Source: JAENWD01 sp963796915 (GTDB lineage: Bacteria > Acidobacteriota > Vicinamibacteria > Vicinamibacterales > JAENWD01). Taken from it: DNA of 64,000 nt. A program made the position numbers and the translations under genes. Of this stretch, positions 10,502-18,771 are shown piece by piece (position 1 is the first letter of the stretch; each line of letters begins with the position of its first letter). Under the pieces are notes generated by a model, which searched no databases, was not told the origin of the DNA, and was given only the letters and a program-made list of their open reading frames with translations. Location of the stretch: assembly GCA_963796915.1 (NCBI GenBank), contig CAWCNI010000004.1, forward strand, positions 1,240,001 through 1,304,000, given 5' to 3'.

Positions 10502-11929
10502 ATGGCCATTTCGCAGAAACTTCACACCAAGCTCGTTCAGAAGCTGATTCTGACGCCATCGCTCCAGCAGGCCATCAAGCTGCTGCCGATGTCGACGCTC
10601 GAGCTGAAGGATCTGCTCAACCAGGAGATGGTCGAGAACCCCATGCTCGAGGAGCTGCCGGTCGAGGAGACGCAGGCGGCCGAAGCGCAGACCACCGAAG
10701 ACAAGCCGGAGGAGAAGCCCGAGCCGCAGCGCGCCGACACGTGGGACGACGCCGACTACCAGTACTTCTTCGGCGAGTACCTCGACGACGGCTATCGCGC
10801 GCGCGCGCCGCAGGAAGTCAAGGAGCTGCCGCCGATCGAGAACACGCTCTCGAGCACCAGCTCGCTCTCCGATCACCTCTCCTGGCAGCTCTCGCTGCAG
10901 ACCGACGACCCGCTCACGCGCGACATCGGCGAGGGCATCATCGGCAACCTCGATGACGACGGGTATCTCGTCGCGTCGCTCGAAGAACTGGCCGCCATGG
11001 GGCCGTGGGCGCTCGACGACGTCGAGCGCGTGCTGTCGATGGTGCAGCGCTTCGACCCCGTCGGCGTTGCCGCGCGCGACCTGCAGGAAAGCCTGCTGCG
11101 CCAGATCGCGCATCTTGGCCTCGAGGGCACGCCGTCCGAGCGGATCATCACCGAGCACCTGCGCGCGCTGCAGAACCACCAGATCCCAGAAATCTCGCGC
11201 AAGCTCGGCATCCCGATCGACGAGCTGAAGACGCACATCGAGATCATCCGGCACCTCGACCCGAAGCCGGGAAGCCGCTTCAACCCGATGCCGTCGCAGT
11301 ACGTCACCCCGGACGTCTACGTCGAGAAGGTCGATGACGAATACGTGGTGTGGCTGAACGAAGACGGCCTGCCGCAGATGCGCATCAGCCCGACCTACCG
11401 CCGGCTGCTCGACAAGGACGCGAATCACGGCGAGGAAACACGCGCCTACGTCCGCGACAAGTTCAACGCGGCGCGCTGGCTGATCAAGTCGGTGCAGCAG
11501 CGGCAGAACACGATCTACAAGGTCGCGCGCAGCATCGTGAATTTTCAGCGCGAGTTTCTCGACCACGGCATCGAGCACCTGCGCCCGCTCGTGCTGCGCG
11601 ACGTCGCCAACGACATCGGCATGCACGAATCAACTGTCAGCCGCGTCGTGACGAACAAGTACATGCACACGCCGCAAGGCGTGTTCGAGATGAAGTACTT
11701 CTTCCACAGCGGCATCAGCTCGTCGTACGGCGAGAGTGTCTCGTCGGTGACGATCAAGCAGCGCATCAAGAAGATCATCGAGTCCGAGGATCCCCGCAAG
11801 CCGCTGTCGGACTCGAAGATCGTCAGCATCCTCCAGCGGGAAGGCCTGGTCCTGGCGCGCAGGACCATCGCGAAGTACCGCGAGGAGCTCAAGATTCCAA
11901 CCTCGAACCAGCGAAAAGTGCTGTACTGA
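10502..11929 (+). CDS. rpoN: RNA polymerase sigma-54 factor
   Basis: Alternative sigma factor for -24/-12 promoters that need AAA+ activators. Region I is the glutamine/leucine-rich N-terminus (KLILTPSLQQAIKLL), followed by the acidic region II (about residues 50-100), the core-binding domain, and the DNA-binding domain with the RpoN box ARRTIAKYRE at about 452-461. Length is 475 residues. It follows lptB after 27 bases and precedes hpf. The lptB-rpoN-hpf-PTS order is widely conserved in diderm bacteria. Confidence 0.97.
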   Translation: MAISQKLHTKLVQKLILTPSLQQAIKLLPMSTLELKDLLNQEMVENPMLEELPVEETQAAEAQTTEDKPEEKPEPQRADTWDDADYQYFFGEYLDDGYRARAPQEVKELPPIENTLSSTSSLSDHLSWQLSLQTDDPLTRDIGEGIIGNLDDDGYLVASLEELAAMGPWALDDVERVLSMVQRFDPVGVAARDLQESLLRQIAHLGLEGTPSERIITEHLRALQNHQIPEISRKLGIPIDELKTHIEIIRHLDPKPGSRFNPMPSQYVTPDVYVEKVDDEYVVWLNEDGLPQMRISPTYRRLLDKDANHGEETRAYVRDKFNAARWLIKSVQQRQNTIYKVARSIVNFQREFLDHGIEHLRPLVLRDVANDIGMHESTVSRVVTNKYMHTPQGVFEMKYFFHSGISSSYGESVSSVTIKQRIKKIIESEDPRKPLSDSKIVSILQREGLVLARRTIAKYREELKIPTSNQRKVLY

Positions 11930-11972
11930 GGGAAGCGTTCGACTGCGCCGGCCTCCGGCGACGGCATCGTTC

Positions 11973-12503
11973 ATGCGACTCGTCCTTACCGGCCGTCATC
12001 TCGATATCACACCAGGGCTGCGCCGCCTCGTGGACGGCAGGATCGCCAGGCTCGACAGAGTCCTGGGTGATGCCGCCGTTTCGGCACAGGTGATCCTGTC
12101 GCTCGAGAAAGCGCGGCACTCCGTCGAAATGACAGTGCACGTGCGCGGCGACCACATGCTGAGCGGCCGGGCCACGGCCGCGGCGTGGGCCGGCGCGCTC
12201 GCTGGTGCGTGCGTGAAGCTGGAACGCCAGGCCGAGCGTCTGAAGGGAAGGTGGGCCGATCGGAAGCGGCAGGGTTCCCGGCTGCGCGTGCCCGAAACCC
12301 CGGCGCCGGCGCAGCCCTCGTCGCCGCGCCTGGTGCGCCTGACGCGGGCCCGGTTCAAGCCGATGTCAGTTCAGACAGCCACCATGGAACTTGCGGCGAG
12401 CGGCGACCCGTACCTGCTGTTCCGGAACGTCGACACCGACGCCTTGAGCGTGATGCTTCGCGGCCGCGCCGGCGAGTTCTACCTCGTCGAGCCCGAGCGG
12501 TGA
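11973..12503 (+). CDS. hpf: Ribosome hibernation promoting factor, long form
   Basis: Binds the 30S subunit in stationary phase and promotes ribosome dimerisation. The N-terminal S30AE domain is at about residues 1-95. The C-terminal dimerisation domain contains KPMSVQTATMEL and FRNVDTDALSVMLRGRAGEFYLVEP, the hallmark of long HPF. Length of 176 residues is typical of the long form. It lies 43 bases after rpoN. Its stop overlaps a GTG in the hprK frame. Confidence 0.92.
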   Translation: MRLVLTGRHLDITPGLRRLVDGRIARLDRVLGDAAVSAQVILSLEKARHSVEMTVHVRGDHMLSGRATAAAWAGALAGACVKLERQAERLKGRWADRKRQGSRLRVPETPAPAQPSSPRLVRLTRARFKPMSVQTATMELAASGDPYLLFRNVDTDALSVMLRGRAGEFYLVEPER

Positions 12504-12520
12504 GTCTCGAGGCGGTTCGC

Positions 12521-13492
12521 ATGCCGACGTCGGCGGGAGTCTCCGTGCGCGCGCTGCTCCAGCTCGAGGCGGAGGCGCCGGACCTCGACGTCCAGGTGCT
12601 GGCCGGCGACGACGGCCTGCGGCGGCTCGTCAGGAGCCCGCACCTGCAGAAGACCGGCCTCGCCCTGGCCGGCTTCCACGAATATCTCCAACCGGGACGG
12701 ATACTGGTGCTCGGCGAGAGCGAAGTGCGGTTTCTCGAGAGCCGCACCCGCGCCGAGCGCGAGGCGCTCGTCACGCAGATTCTCGCCCACGACATTCCCG
12801 CCATCCTGTCGACCGGCGGGCTCGTGCCGCCGGCGGAGCTCTCAGAGGCCTGCACACGCGCTCACGTGCCGCTGCTGCTGATGCGTGCCCCCACCGGTGT
12901 CGCGATGGCGCAGGTGTCAGCGCGGCTCGACCATCACCTCGCGGAGCGGCTGACAGTGCACGGCGTCCTGATGGACATCCTCGGCCTCGGCGTGCTCCTG
13001 ACAGGCGAGAGCGGCATCGGCAAGAGCGAGTGCGGGCTCGAGCTGGTGGGGCGCGGGCACCGCCTCGTGGCCGACGACGTCGTCGAGGTGCGGCGACGCT
13101 CGGAGTCGTTCGTGGACGGGACCGGGCCGGCCGTCACGCGGTACCTCATGGAGGTCCGCGGGTTGGGTCTCATCGACATTCAAGCCATCTTCGGCGTCTC
13201 GGCCGTCGGCACCGCAAAGACGATTGGTCTCGTCGTGCAGCTGGAGCGCTGGGATCACGGCCGCGAGTACGACCGGCTGGGCCTCGACGACCAGTGGCAC
13301 GAGCTGGCCGGTGTGAGGCTGCCGCTCGTGCGCATGCCTGTCGCACCTGGACGCAGCATCGCGACACTTGTCGAAGTGGCGGCGCGCAACGAGCTGCTGA
13401 AGGCACAGGGCTACCACGCCGCACGCACGCTGGCCGCCCGCCTCGACGCGCCGCCGGCGGCGATTGAGACCCCCGACGCGGAGGACGCCTGA
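12521..13492 (+). CDS. hprK: HPr kinase/phosphorylase
   Basis: Phosphorylates and dephosphorylates the regulatory serine of HPr. An N-terminal domain of about 130 residues precedes the catalytic domain with Walker A GESGIGKS (about residues 162-169) and the HprK signature MEVRGLGLIDI. The frame is open far upstream into hpf, and a GTG at 12500 overlaps the hpf stop. I prefer the ATG at 12521 because GAGGCGG lies 5-11 bases upstream of it, giving 323 residues, close to the family norm. The stop overlaps the rapZ start (TGATG). The substrate HPr is encoded three genes downstream. Confidence 0.93.
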   Translation: MPTSAGVSVRALLQLEAEAPDLDVQVLAGDDGLRRLVRSPHLQKTGLALAGFHEYLQPGRILVLGESEVRFLESRTRAEREALVTQILAHDIPAILSTGGLVPPAELSEACTRAHVPLLLMRAPTGVAMAQVSARLDHHLAERLTVHGVLMDILGLGVLLTGESGIGKSECGLELVGRGHRLVADDVVEVRRRSESFVDGTGPAVTRYLMEVRGLGLIDIQAIFGVSAVGTAKTIGLVVQLERWDHGREYDRLGLDDQWHELAGVRLPLVRMPVAPGRSIATLVEVAARNELLKAQGYHAARTLAARLDAPPAAIETPDAEDA

Positions 13493-14392
13493 TGGCTCGC
13501 ACGAAAGTGACGCCGCCCGGGCACGGCCGCTTCATCGTGCTCACCGGGCTGTCGGGCGCCGGCAAGTCGCAGGCGATTCGTGCGCTCGAGGACCTCGGCT
13601 ACTTCTGCGTCGACAACCTGCCAACGCAGCTGGTGCCGACGCTGGCTGCACTGTCGCGACGTGAAGGCGCGGTGCTTCCGAAAGTGGCGCTCGTCATCGA
13701 CGTGCGGGAAGGCGGGTTCCTCCGCGAGTTTCCGCGCGTGTGGCGTCAGCTGAAGCGCACGCCCGGCCTCGACCCGATCCTGATCTTCCTCGAAGCCACG
13801 CACGAGACGCTGGTCCGGCGCTTCAGCGAGACGCGGCGGCCGCATCCCCTCGCGCATGGCCGCCCTGTCGTCGAAGGGCTGCGTGCCGAGCGGAGCCAGC
13901 TGCGGGTGATCCGAAAGCTGGCCGACGAAATCGTCGACACGACGCACCTCACGGTGCATCAGCTGCGCGAGCGCTTCCAGGCCTTTGCCGAGGCGCGCGG
14001 CGCCGAGCGGGCGCTGCTGGTCACGCTTCTCAGCTTCGGGTTCAAGTTCGGCGTGCCGCTCGACGCCGACATCGTCCTCGACGTCCGCTTCCTGCCCAAC
14101 CCCCACTTCGTGCCCGCGCTCAAGCCGAAGACCGGGAAGGACCGTGCCGTCGTCGAAATTCCTCGAGCAGCAGCCGCTCACCGCGAAGTTCCGGGCGAAG
14201 GCGGCGGACATGCTCGCATTTCTGGTGCCGGAATACGTGCGCGAAGGCAAGGCCTACCTGACCATTGCCATTGGCTGCACGGGCGGACGGCATCGTTCCG
14301 TGATGATGGCCGAGGCGCTGAGCCAGGGCCTGGAGAAGCTGAAAGGCGTTCAGGTGCGCGTCCGCCACCGGGACATCAACCAGCCGACATGA
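13492..14392 (+). CDS. rapZ: RNase adapter protein RapZ (one frameshift)
   Basis: GTP/ATP-binding protein of the YvcJ/RapZ family; in Escherichia coli it senses glucosamine-6-phosphate and guides RNase E. Walker A is GLSGAGKS (residues 19-26). The frame breaks at about 14152-14156: after KTGKDRAVV the expected KFLEQQPLTAKF continues in the next frame, implying one extra base. The C-terminal domain then carries the signature IAIGCTGGRHRSV. Joined, it is about 299 residues (usual about 285). As written, the first frame bypasses the stop and runs into the EIIA gene, giving a spurious 453-residue RapZ-EIIA chimera that ends at 14853. Confidence 0.92.
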
Positions 14393-14853
14393 CCATGCAC
14401 GACAAGGCCGCTCCGCTCATCGACATGCCGCTCCGCCCGCTGGCGCTCCCGGTCGGCGTGGTCGTCGTCACGCACGGCCAGTTCGCGGCGGAGCTCGTCA
14501 CCGCCGCGGAGGCCATCGTCGGCGATCTTGCCAACATCGAAGCCGTCTCGATCGGGTGGCACGACGATGTGGAGCAGGCGCGGCAGGCGATCGGCGAGGC
14601 CATCGCCCGCGTCAGCACCGACACCGGCGCGCTGGTGCTCACCGACATGTTCGGCGGGACGCCGTCGAATCTTGCCGTCACCTTCCTCGCGCGCAACCGC
14701 GTCGAGGTCGTCACCGGCGTGAACCTGCCGATGCTGCTGAAGCTCGCAAGCCTGCAGGCGCCCGGCGACCTGAAGTCCGTGGCGCGCACGGTCCGCGAGC
14801 ACGGCCAGGCGGCGGTGTGGGTGGCGTCGGACCTGCTCGAGGGCAGCGCGTGA
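14389..14853 (+). CDS. PTS EIIA component, mannose (fructose-permease IIA) family
   Basis: Soluble phosphocarrier of the mannose-type EIIA fold. The phosphorylated histidine is in VVVTHGQFA (about residue 29), and the conserved LTDMFGGTPSN loop follows. Length of 154 residues is that of a stand-alone EIIA-Man domain. It starts as ATGA over the end of rapZ; a second ATG at 14395 is also possible. No EIIB, EIIC or EIID gene is nearby, so it probably serves regulation rather than sugar uptake. Its stop overlaps the HPr start as GTGA. Confidence 0.9.
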   Translation: MTMHDKAAPLIDMPLRPLALPVGVVVVTHGQFAAELVTAAEAIVGDLANIEAVSIGWHDDVEQARQAIGEAIARVSTDTGALVLTDMFGGTPSNLAVTFLARNRVEVVTGVNLPMLLKLASLQAPGDLKSVARTVREHGQAAVWVASDLLEGSA

Positions 14854-15140
14854 ACGACTCGGGACTCCAGGCGGTGAGGCGCGACGTTGTCGTGCCCAAT
14901 GCGCTCGGTCTCCATGCCCGGGCCGCCGCGCGGTTCGTGCAGGCCGCCGGACGCTTTGCCGCCGCCATTCACGTCACGCGAGGCGATCGGACAGTAGACG
15001 GCAAGAGCATCATGGGCGTCCTGCTGCTCGCCGCCGCCCGCGGCACGCTGCTGACGATCGCCGCCGAGGGCGTCGACGCGGAGGCCGCAGTGGCGGAGCT
15101 CTGTGCCCTGGTCGCGACCGGGTTCGGAGAGGGCCGATGA
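14850..15140 (+). CDS. ptsH: Phosphocarrier protein HPr
   Basis: Passes phosphate from EI to EIIA. The active histidine is His22 in NALGLHARAAARFV. The regulatory serine is Ser53 in DGKSIMGVLLLAA, the target expected for HprK, which is encoded upstream. Length is 96 residues. It starts with a GTG overlapping the EIIA stop, and its own stop overlaps the EI start (ATGA). Confidence 0.93.
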   Translation: MNDSGLQAVRRDVVVPNALGLHARAAARFVQAAGRFAAAIHVTRGDRTVDGKSIMGVLLLAAARGTLLTIAAEGVDAEAAVAELCALVATGFGEGR

Positions 15141-16894
15141 CGCGCCGGCTGACGGGCTCGGCGATCGTCGACGGCCTCGCCGTCGGACGCGCCGTCGTCC
15201 TCGTCCGCCGTGGGCGCGCGCTGCGCGCGGCCATCGCCCCCGAGCGGGTGCGCGACGAAGTCGAGCGGCTGCACCTGGCCCGCGAACGGACGCGCGGTCA
15301 GCTGCTGGCCATCCGCGCACGCCTCAGTCAGGGGCCTGGCGCCGAGCTCGCGCCGCTGTTCGATGCCCAGGTGCTGATGCTCGACGACCCCTTGCTCGTC
15401 GGCAAGGCAATCACGCTGGTGGAATCCGAGCGCGCCAACGCCGACTGGGCGATTCAGCGCGCCTTTGACGAGGTAGCAGGGCTCTTCGCGGGCGTGGACG
15501 ACGCCTACCTCCGGGAGCGCGGCGGCGATGTCGCGGACCTGGTAGGGCGGCTGCGAATGAACCTGCGCGGCACTGCGCCTGCGTGGCAGGACGTCCTGTC
15601 GCGCGACGAAGGGCCGTTTGTGCTGGTCGCCGACGACCCGCCGCCGTCGATCGCCGCGCAGATGGACTGGCGGCTGGTGGCGGGCCTGGCCATCGACGCG
15701 GGCAGCCGGACATCGCATACCGCGATTCTTGCCCGGTCGCTGGGCGTGCCAACTGTCGTCGGCCTGCGCACTGCGACAACGCTGGTCGAACCGGGCCGGA
15801 TGGTGGCGCTCGACGGCTTCGCCGGCGAGCTGCTGGTCGAGCCAACCGCCGACGATCTGGCGCCGCTCCGGCGCCGGCTCGCACGACGCGAGAGCGAAGC
15901 GCCGCGCCAGTTCGCGCCAGGGCCGGCCGCGACCTGCGACGGCGTCCGCATCCGGCTCGAGGCCAACGTCGATCGTCTCGAGGACGTGCCCGCCGCCCTG
16001 CGCGCGGGCGCCGAGGGTATCGGGCTCTTCCGCTCCGAGCTGCTCCTGATTGGAGAGCCGCTGCCCGGACTTGAAGGCCCTGAGAGCGAGATGGCGCAGG
16101 CCGACGCGTACCGCCGGCTGATCGCGTCGTTCGCGCCAGCGCCCGTGACCATCCGCACCTTCGACCTCGACGTCGCGCAGGCGGATGCTCTGGCCAGGCC
16201 CGGAGGTCCGCCGGCCGATCGCGACCCGCACCGGCCGCTCGGCATGCGCGGGATCCGCCTCGGGCTGGCGCGCCCGGCGATGCTGGCAACGCAGTTCCGC
16301 GCCATCCTTCGTGCCGCGGGCGCCGGCACCGTGCGGGTGATGCTGCCGTTTGTCACGTCGGCGGGAGAAGTCGTCGCCGCCCGCGCCATCTTCGACCGCT
16401 GCCGGGCCGAACTGGCCGCTGCCGGCGTGACCGCGCCGGAGGTGCCGCTTGGTGCGATGATCGAGGTGCCGGCCGCGGCGCTCACTGCCGACATCATCGG
16501 CGAGCACGCGCGGTTCCTGGCCGTCGGCACCAACGACCTGGCGCAGTATCTGCTGGCAGCCGACCGCACCGACGAGCAGATCGCCGGCCTCGTCGATCCG
16601 GCGCACCCGGCGTTGCTGCGGGTCCTGCGGCGGCTGCCGCGCCTTGCCGCGCGGCGCCACGTGCCGCTGTCGGTGTGCGGCGAGATGGCCTCGGACCCTG
16701 TCGTGTTCGGGCTGCTAGTCGGATTCGGCGTCCGTGAATTCAGCATGACGCCGTCCGCGCTGCCGGCAGCCCGGCAGGTGGTCGACGCGTCGAGCAGCGC
16801 GGCGTTGAGCATGCTCGCGCGGGAAGCGGTGTCGCGTGGCGACCTCGAGCGAATCCAGGCCTACATCGGCGGCCTGGGCGCGCTGCTGCGCTGA
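15137..16894 (+). CDS. ptsI: Phosphoenolpyruvate-protein phosphotransferase (EI)
   Basis: First enzyme of the PTS; autophosphorylates with PEP and donates to HPr. The phosphorylated histidine is about His194 in GSRTSHTAILARSLGVPTVVG. The TIM-barrel PEP-binding domain shows GTNDLAQYLLAADR and the catalytic cysteine in VCGEMASDP. Length of 585 residues matches EI without the GAF domain of the nitrogen-PTS enzyme PtsP. It completes an HprK-RapZ-EIIA-HPr-EI group that lacks a permease. Confidence 0.93.
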   Translation: MTRRLTGSAIVDGLAVGRAVVLVRRGRALRAAIAPERVRDEVERLHLARERTRGQLLAIRARLSQGPGAELAPLFDAQVLMLDDPLLVGKAITLVESERANADWAIQRAFDEVAGLFAGVDDAYLRERGGDVADLVGRLRMNLRGTAPAWQDVLSRDEGPFVLVADDPPPSIAAQMDWRLVAGLAIDAGSRTSHTAILARSLGVPTVVGLRTATTLVEPGRMVALDGFAGELLVEPTADDLAPLRRRLARRESEAPRQFAPGPAATCDGVRIRLEANVDRLEDVPAALRAGAEGIGLFRSELLLIGEPLPGLEGPESEMAQADAYRRLIASFAPAPVTIRTFDLDVAQADALARPGGPPADRDPHRPLGMRGIRLGLARPAMLATQFRAILRAAGAGTVRVMLPFVTSAGEVVAARAIFDRCRAELAAAGVTAPEVPLGAMIEVPAAALTADIIGEHARFLAVGTNDLAQYLLAADRTDEQIAGLVDPAHPALLRVLRRLPRLAARRHVPLSVCGEMASDPVVFGLLVGFGVREFSMTPSALPAARQVVDASSSAALSMLAREAVSRGDLERIQAYIGGLGALLR

Positions 16895-16940
16895 CGTCGC
16901 GGCAGAGTTGTTCGGGAGTAGTGAGATTCTGGAGGATCCT

Positions 16941-17285
16941 GTGTCAGAGATTTCGCGTGTCGAAAAGCCGTGGGGCTACGAGCTGCATTGGGCGAAGACG
17001 GACAAGTACGTCGGCAAGGTGATCCACATCAACGCGGGCCACGCCTTGAGCCTGCAGTATCACAACAAGAAGGACGAGACGATCCTCTTGTGGTCCGGCA
17101 AGCTGCTGTTCGAGCGCAAGGAAGGCGACGACATCATCAAGTACGAGGTGAAGCCCGGCGAGCGCTTCCACGTCACGCCCGGCACCGTGCATCGGATGAC
17201 CGCCATCGAAGACTGCGACGTCATCGAAGTGTCGACGCCGGAGCTCGACGACGTTGTGAGGTTAGAGGACAGGTACGGGCGGTAG
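16941..17285 (+). CDS. Cupin-domain protein, mannose-6-phosphate isomerase type II-like
   Basis: Small single cupin of 114 residues (VEKPWGYELHWAK, LSLQYHNKKDETILLWSGK, PGTVHRMTAIEDCDVIEVSTPEL). This is the pattern of the C-terminal cupin of type II phosphomannose isomerases, with metal-binding His/Glu residues in QYHNKKDE and at PGTVHR. The frame is open upstream into the EI gene. I choose the GTG at 16941 because GGAGG stands at 16931-16935. A sugar-phosphate isomerase role is inferred from similarity only; stand-alone cupins of this type often have unknown substrates. Confidence 0.8.
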   Translation: MSEISRVEKPWGYELHWAKTDKYVGKVIHINAGHALSLQYHNKKDETILLWSGKLLFERKEGDDIIKYEVKPGERFHVTPGTVHRMTAIEDCDVIEVSTPELDDVVRLEDRYGR

Positions 17286-17291
17286 GCGAGG

Positions 17292-17321
17292 GTTCAGGGT
17301 TCAGCACACTGAACCCTGAAC
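17292..17321. terminator. Inverted repeat between convergent genes, probable bidirectional terminator
   Basis: GTTCAGGGTTCAG at 17292-17304 and its exact reverse complement at 17309-17321 form a 13-bp stem around the loop CACA. It lies between the cupin gene (ends 17285) and ssb (ends 17370 on the other strand). Each arm is itself a tandem of TTCAGGG. No long U-tract follows on either strand. Confidence 0.55.
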
Positions 17322-17369
17322 GCCCCTGCGTGCGGCACGGTGCGCGCGGTGTTACTCGCGCGTGGCGCG

Positions 17370-17819
17370 TTAAAACGGAATGTCGTCCTCTGACAGCTCC
17401 GCGCCCCCGACATCCATCGGCTCGGGCTGGCCCGCGTCCATGCGGCCGCCGCCGCCACCCCCGCCGCGCTGGCCGCCGCCACCACCACCGCCGCCGCTCA
17501 GCAGCACTACCCGGTCGCCGCGGATTTCAGTGGTGTAACGCTTGTTGCCGTCCTTGTCGTCCCACTGTCTCGTCTGCAGGCGGCCTTCGATGTAGATCTG
17601 CTTGCCCTTCTGCAGGTACTGGTTCAGCGTTTCGGCCTGCTTGCCCCAGAGCACCACGCGGTGCCACTCCGTCTTCTCCTGCCGCTGACCTTCCTTGTCG
17701 TTCCAGGTCTCTGTCGTGGCGAGATTGAGGGTGGCGACGGCCGCGCCGCCCGGCGTGTAGCGCAGCTCGGCATCGCGTCCGAGGTTCCCCACGAGAATCA
17801 CTTTGTTGACGCTGCCCAT
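17370..17819 (-). CDS. ssb: Single-stranded DNA-binding protein
   Basis: Binds single-stranded DNA in replication and repair. The OB fold covers about residues 1-108 (NKVILVGNLGRDAELRYTPGG, TEWHRVVLWGK). It is followed by a glycine-rich linker and the acidic tip ending DDIPF, which docks partner proteins. Length is 149 residues. It lies 57 bases downstream of cpoB on the same strand, with a strong hairpin in between, so it is probably transcribed separately from the Tol operon. Confidence 0.97.
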   Translation of the reverse strand: MGSVNKVILVGNLGRDAELRYTPGGAAVATLNLATTETWNDKEGQRQEKTEWHRVVLWGKQAETLNQYLQKGKQIYIEGRLQTRQWDDKDGNKRYTTEIRGDRVVLLSGGGGGGGGQRGGGGGGGRMDAGQPEPMDVGGAELSEDDIPF

Positions 17820-17841
17820 CGACGTCTCCGTAAAGAAGAGG

Positions 17842-17863
17842 ACGCCCGCGGCTCCGCGGGCGT
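17842..17863 (-). terminator. Rho-independent terminator after cpoB
   Basis: ACGCCCGCGG (17842-17851), two loop bases, then CCGCGGGCGT (17854-17863) give a perfect 10-bp GC-rich stem. Read on the minus strand it is followed by the pyrimidine-rich CCTCTTCTTT. It sits between the cpoB stop and the ssb start and probably ends the Tol-Pal transcript. Confidence 0.7.
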
Positions 17864-17876
17864 GTCGTGAAATTGG

Positions 17877-18750
17877 CTATCGAGGCCGGCGGCTCAGCCC
17901 GTCGAGCCGCTGCTTTGCGAGGCGTCCCGCATCGGTGTCCGGGAACGTCTTGACGGCGTAGTCGTAGGCTTCGCGCGCCTTGTCGGGCTGCCCGAGCCGC
18001 TCGTAGGTGATGCCGACCTTGTAGTACGCCTCCGGCAGGATGTCGCTTTGCGGGTAGTCGCGGATCACGCGATCGTAGGCCGCCGCCGCTTCGCGGAACT
18101 TGCTGTCGCCCGTGTACGACTCGCCGATGTAGGACCTGCGCGTCGTCGGCCAGGTCGGACTTGGGATACGTCTTGAGGTAGGTCTCGAAGCCCTGGACCG
18201 CGAGCGACCACTGACCGGCGGTGTAGTCCGAGTACGCCGTTTCGTAGAGCCGGCGCGGCGTGGTCCCCGTCGCCGCCGCACCTGACGGCGCCGGCGGAGG
18301 GGCCGTCCCGACCGGTGCGGTGAGCGCGGTGCCCGACGGCGTCGTGGCCGCGGCATTCGGGTCCGCCGGCTCCAGCCCGGTGGGGGATGGGGCAGCGGCC
18401 CGCGGAATCAGGTCGCGGATGCCGTCGACGTCCTGCGAGAGCGACGTGAGCCTGACGTTGGTCTCGTCGAGCTTCTCACGCAGCACCCGCAGGTCGCCGG
18501 CGACGTTGTCGACGACGAGCTTCTGATCGGCGAAGCCTTTCCGGCTCGCCACGGCCTGCTCGTCGAGCCGGGTGGTCACCACCTTCAGCGCCTCGGCGAG
18601 CGTCATCATCGCCTGCTGCAGGCGCTGGTTCTGCTCCTGCAGCATGCGGATGTCGGCCATCAGCTGCTCGTGCTCGCGGTTGGCCGCGCCGAGCGGCGTC
18701 GTCACGGCGAGGAGCGCCGCCGCGGCCAGCAGGATCGTGAGGCGTCGCAT
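17877..18750 (-). CDS. cpoB: Tol-Pal system protein CpoB/YbgF (one frameshift)
   Basis: Periplasmic Tol-associated protein coordinating outer-membrane constriction with peptidoglycan synthesis. A signal peptide (RRLTILLAAAALLAV) is followed by a trimerising coiled coil at about residues 27-100. A Pro/Ala-rich linker leads to C-terminal TPRs. The frame breaks at 18135-18136: after KSDLADDAQ the expected YIGESYTGDSKFREAAAAYDRV continues in another frame, implying one extra G on the coding strand. Joined, it is about 290 residues. It is the last gene of the tolQRAB-pal-cpoB operon, 21 bases after pal. Confidence 0.9.
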
Positions 18751-18771
18751 GGTCCGATCTCCCGTGGGAGG

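Noticed and set aside
13492..14853. A 453-codon RapZ-EIIA fusion protein
   Set aside because: The RapZ C-terminal half is intact in the neighbouring frame and ends at its own stop overlapping the EIIA start. The fusion frame between about 14155 and 14389 has no similarity to anything, so it is a frameshift artefact.
17527..17876. Extension of cpoB towards ssb in the first frame
   Set aside because: After the break at 18135 the first frame is no longer homologous to CpoB and merely runs on through ssb out of register.
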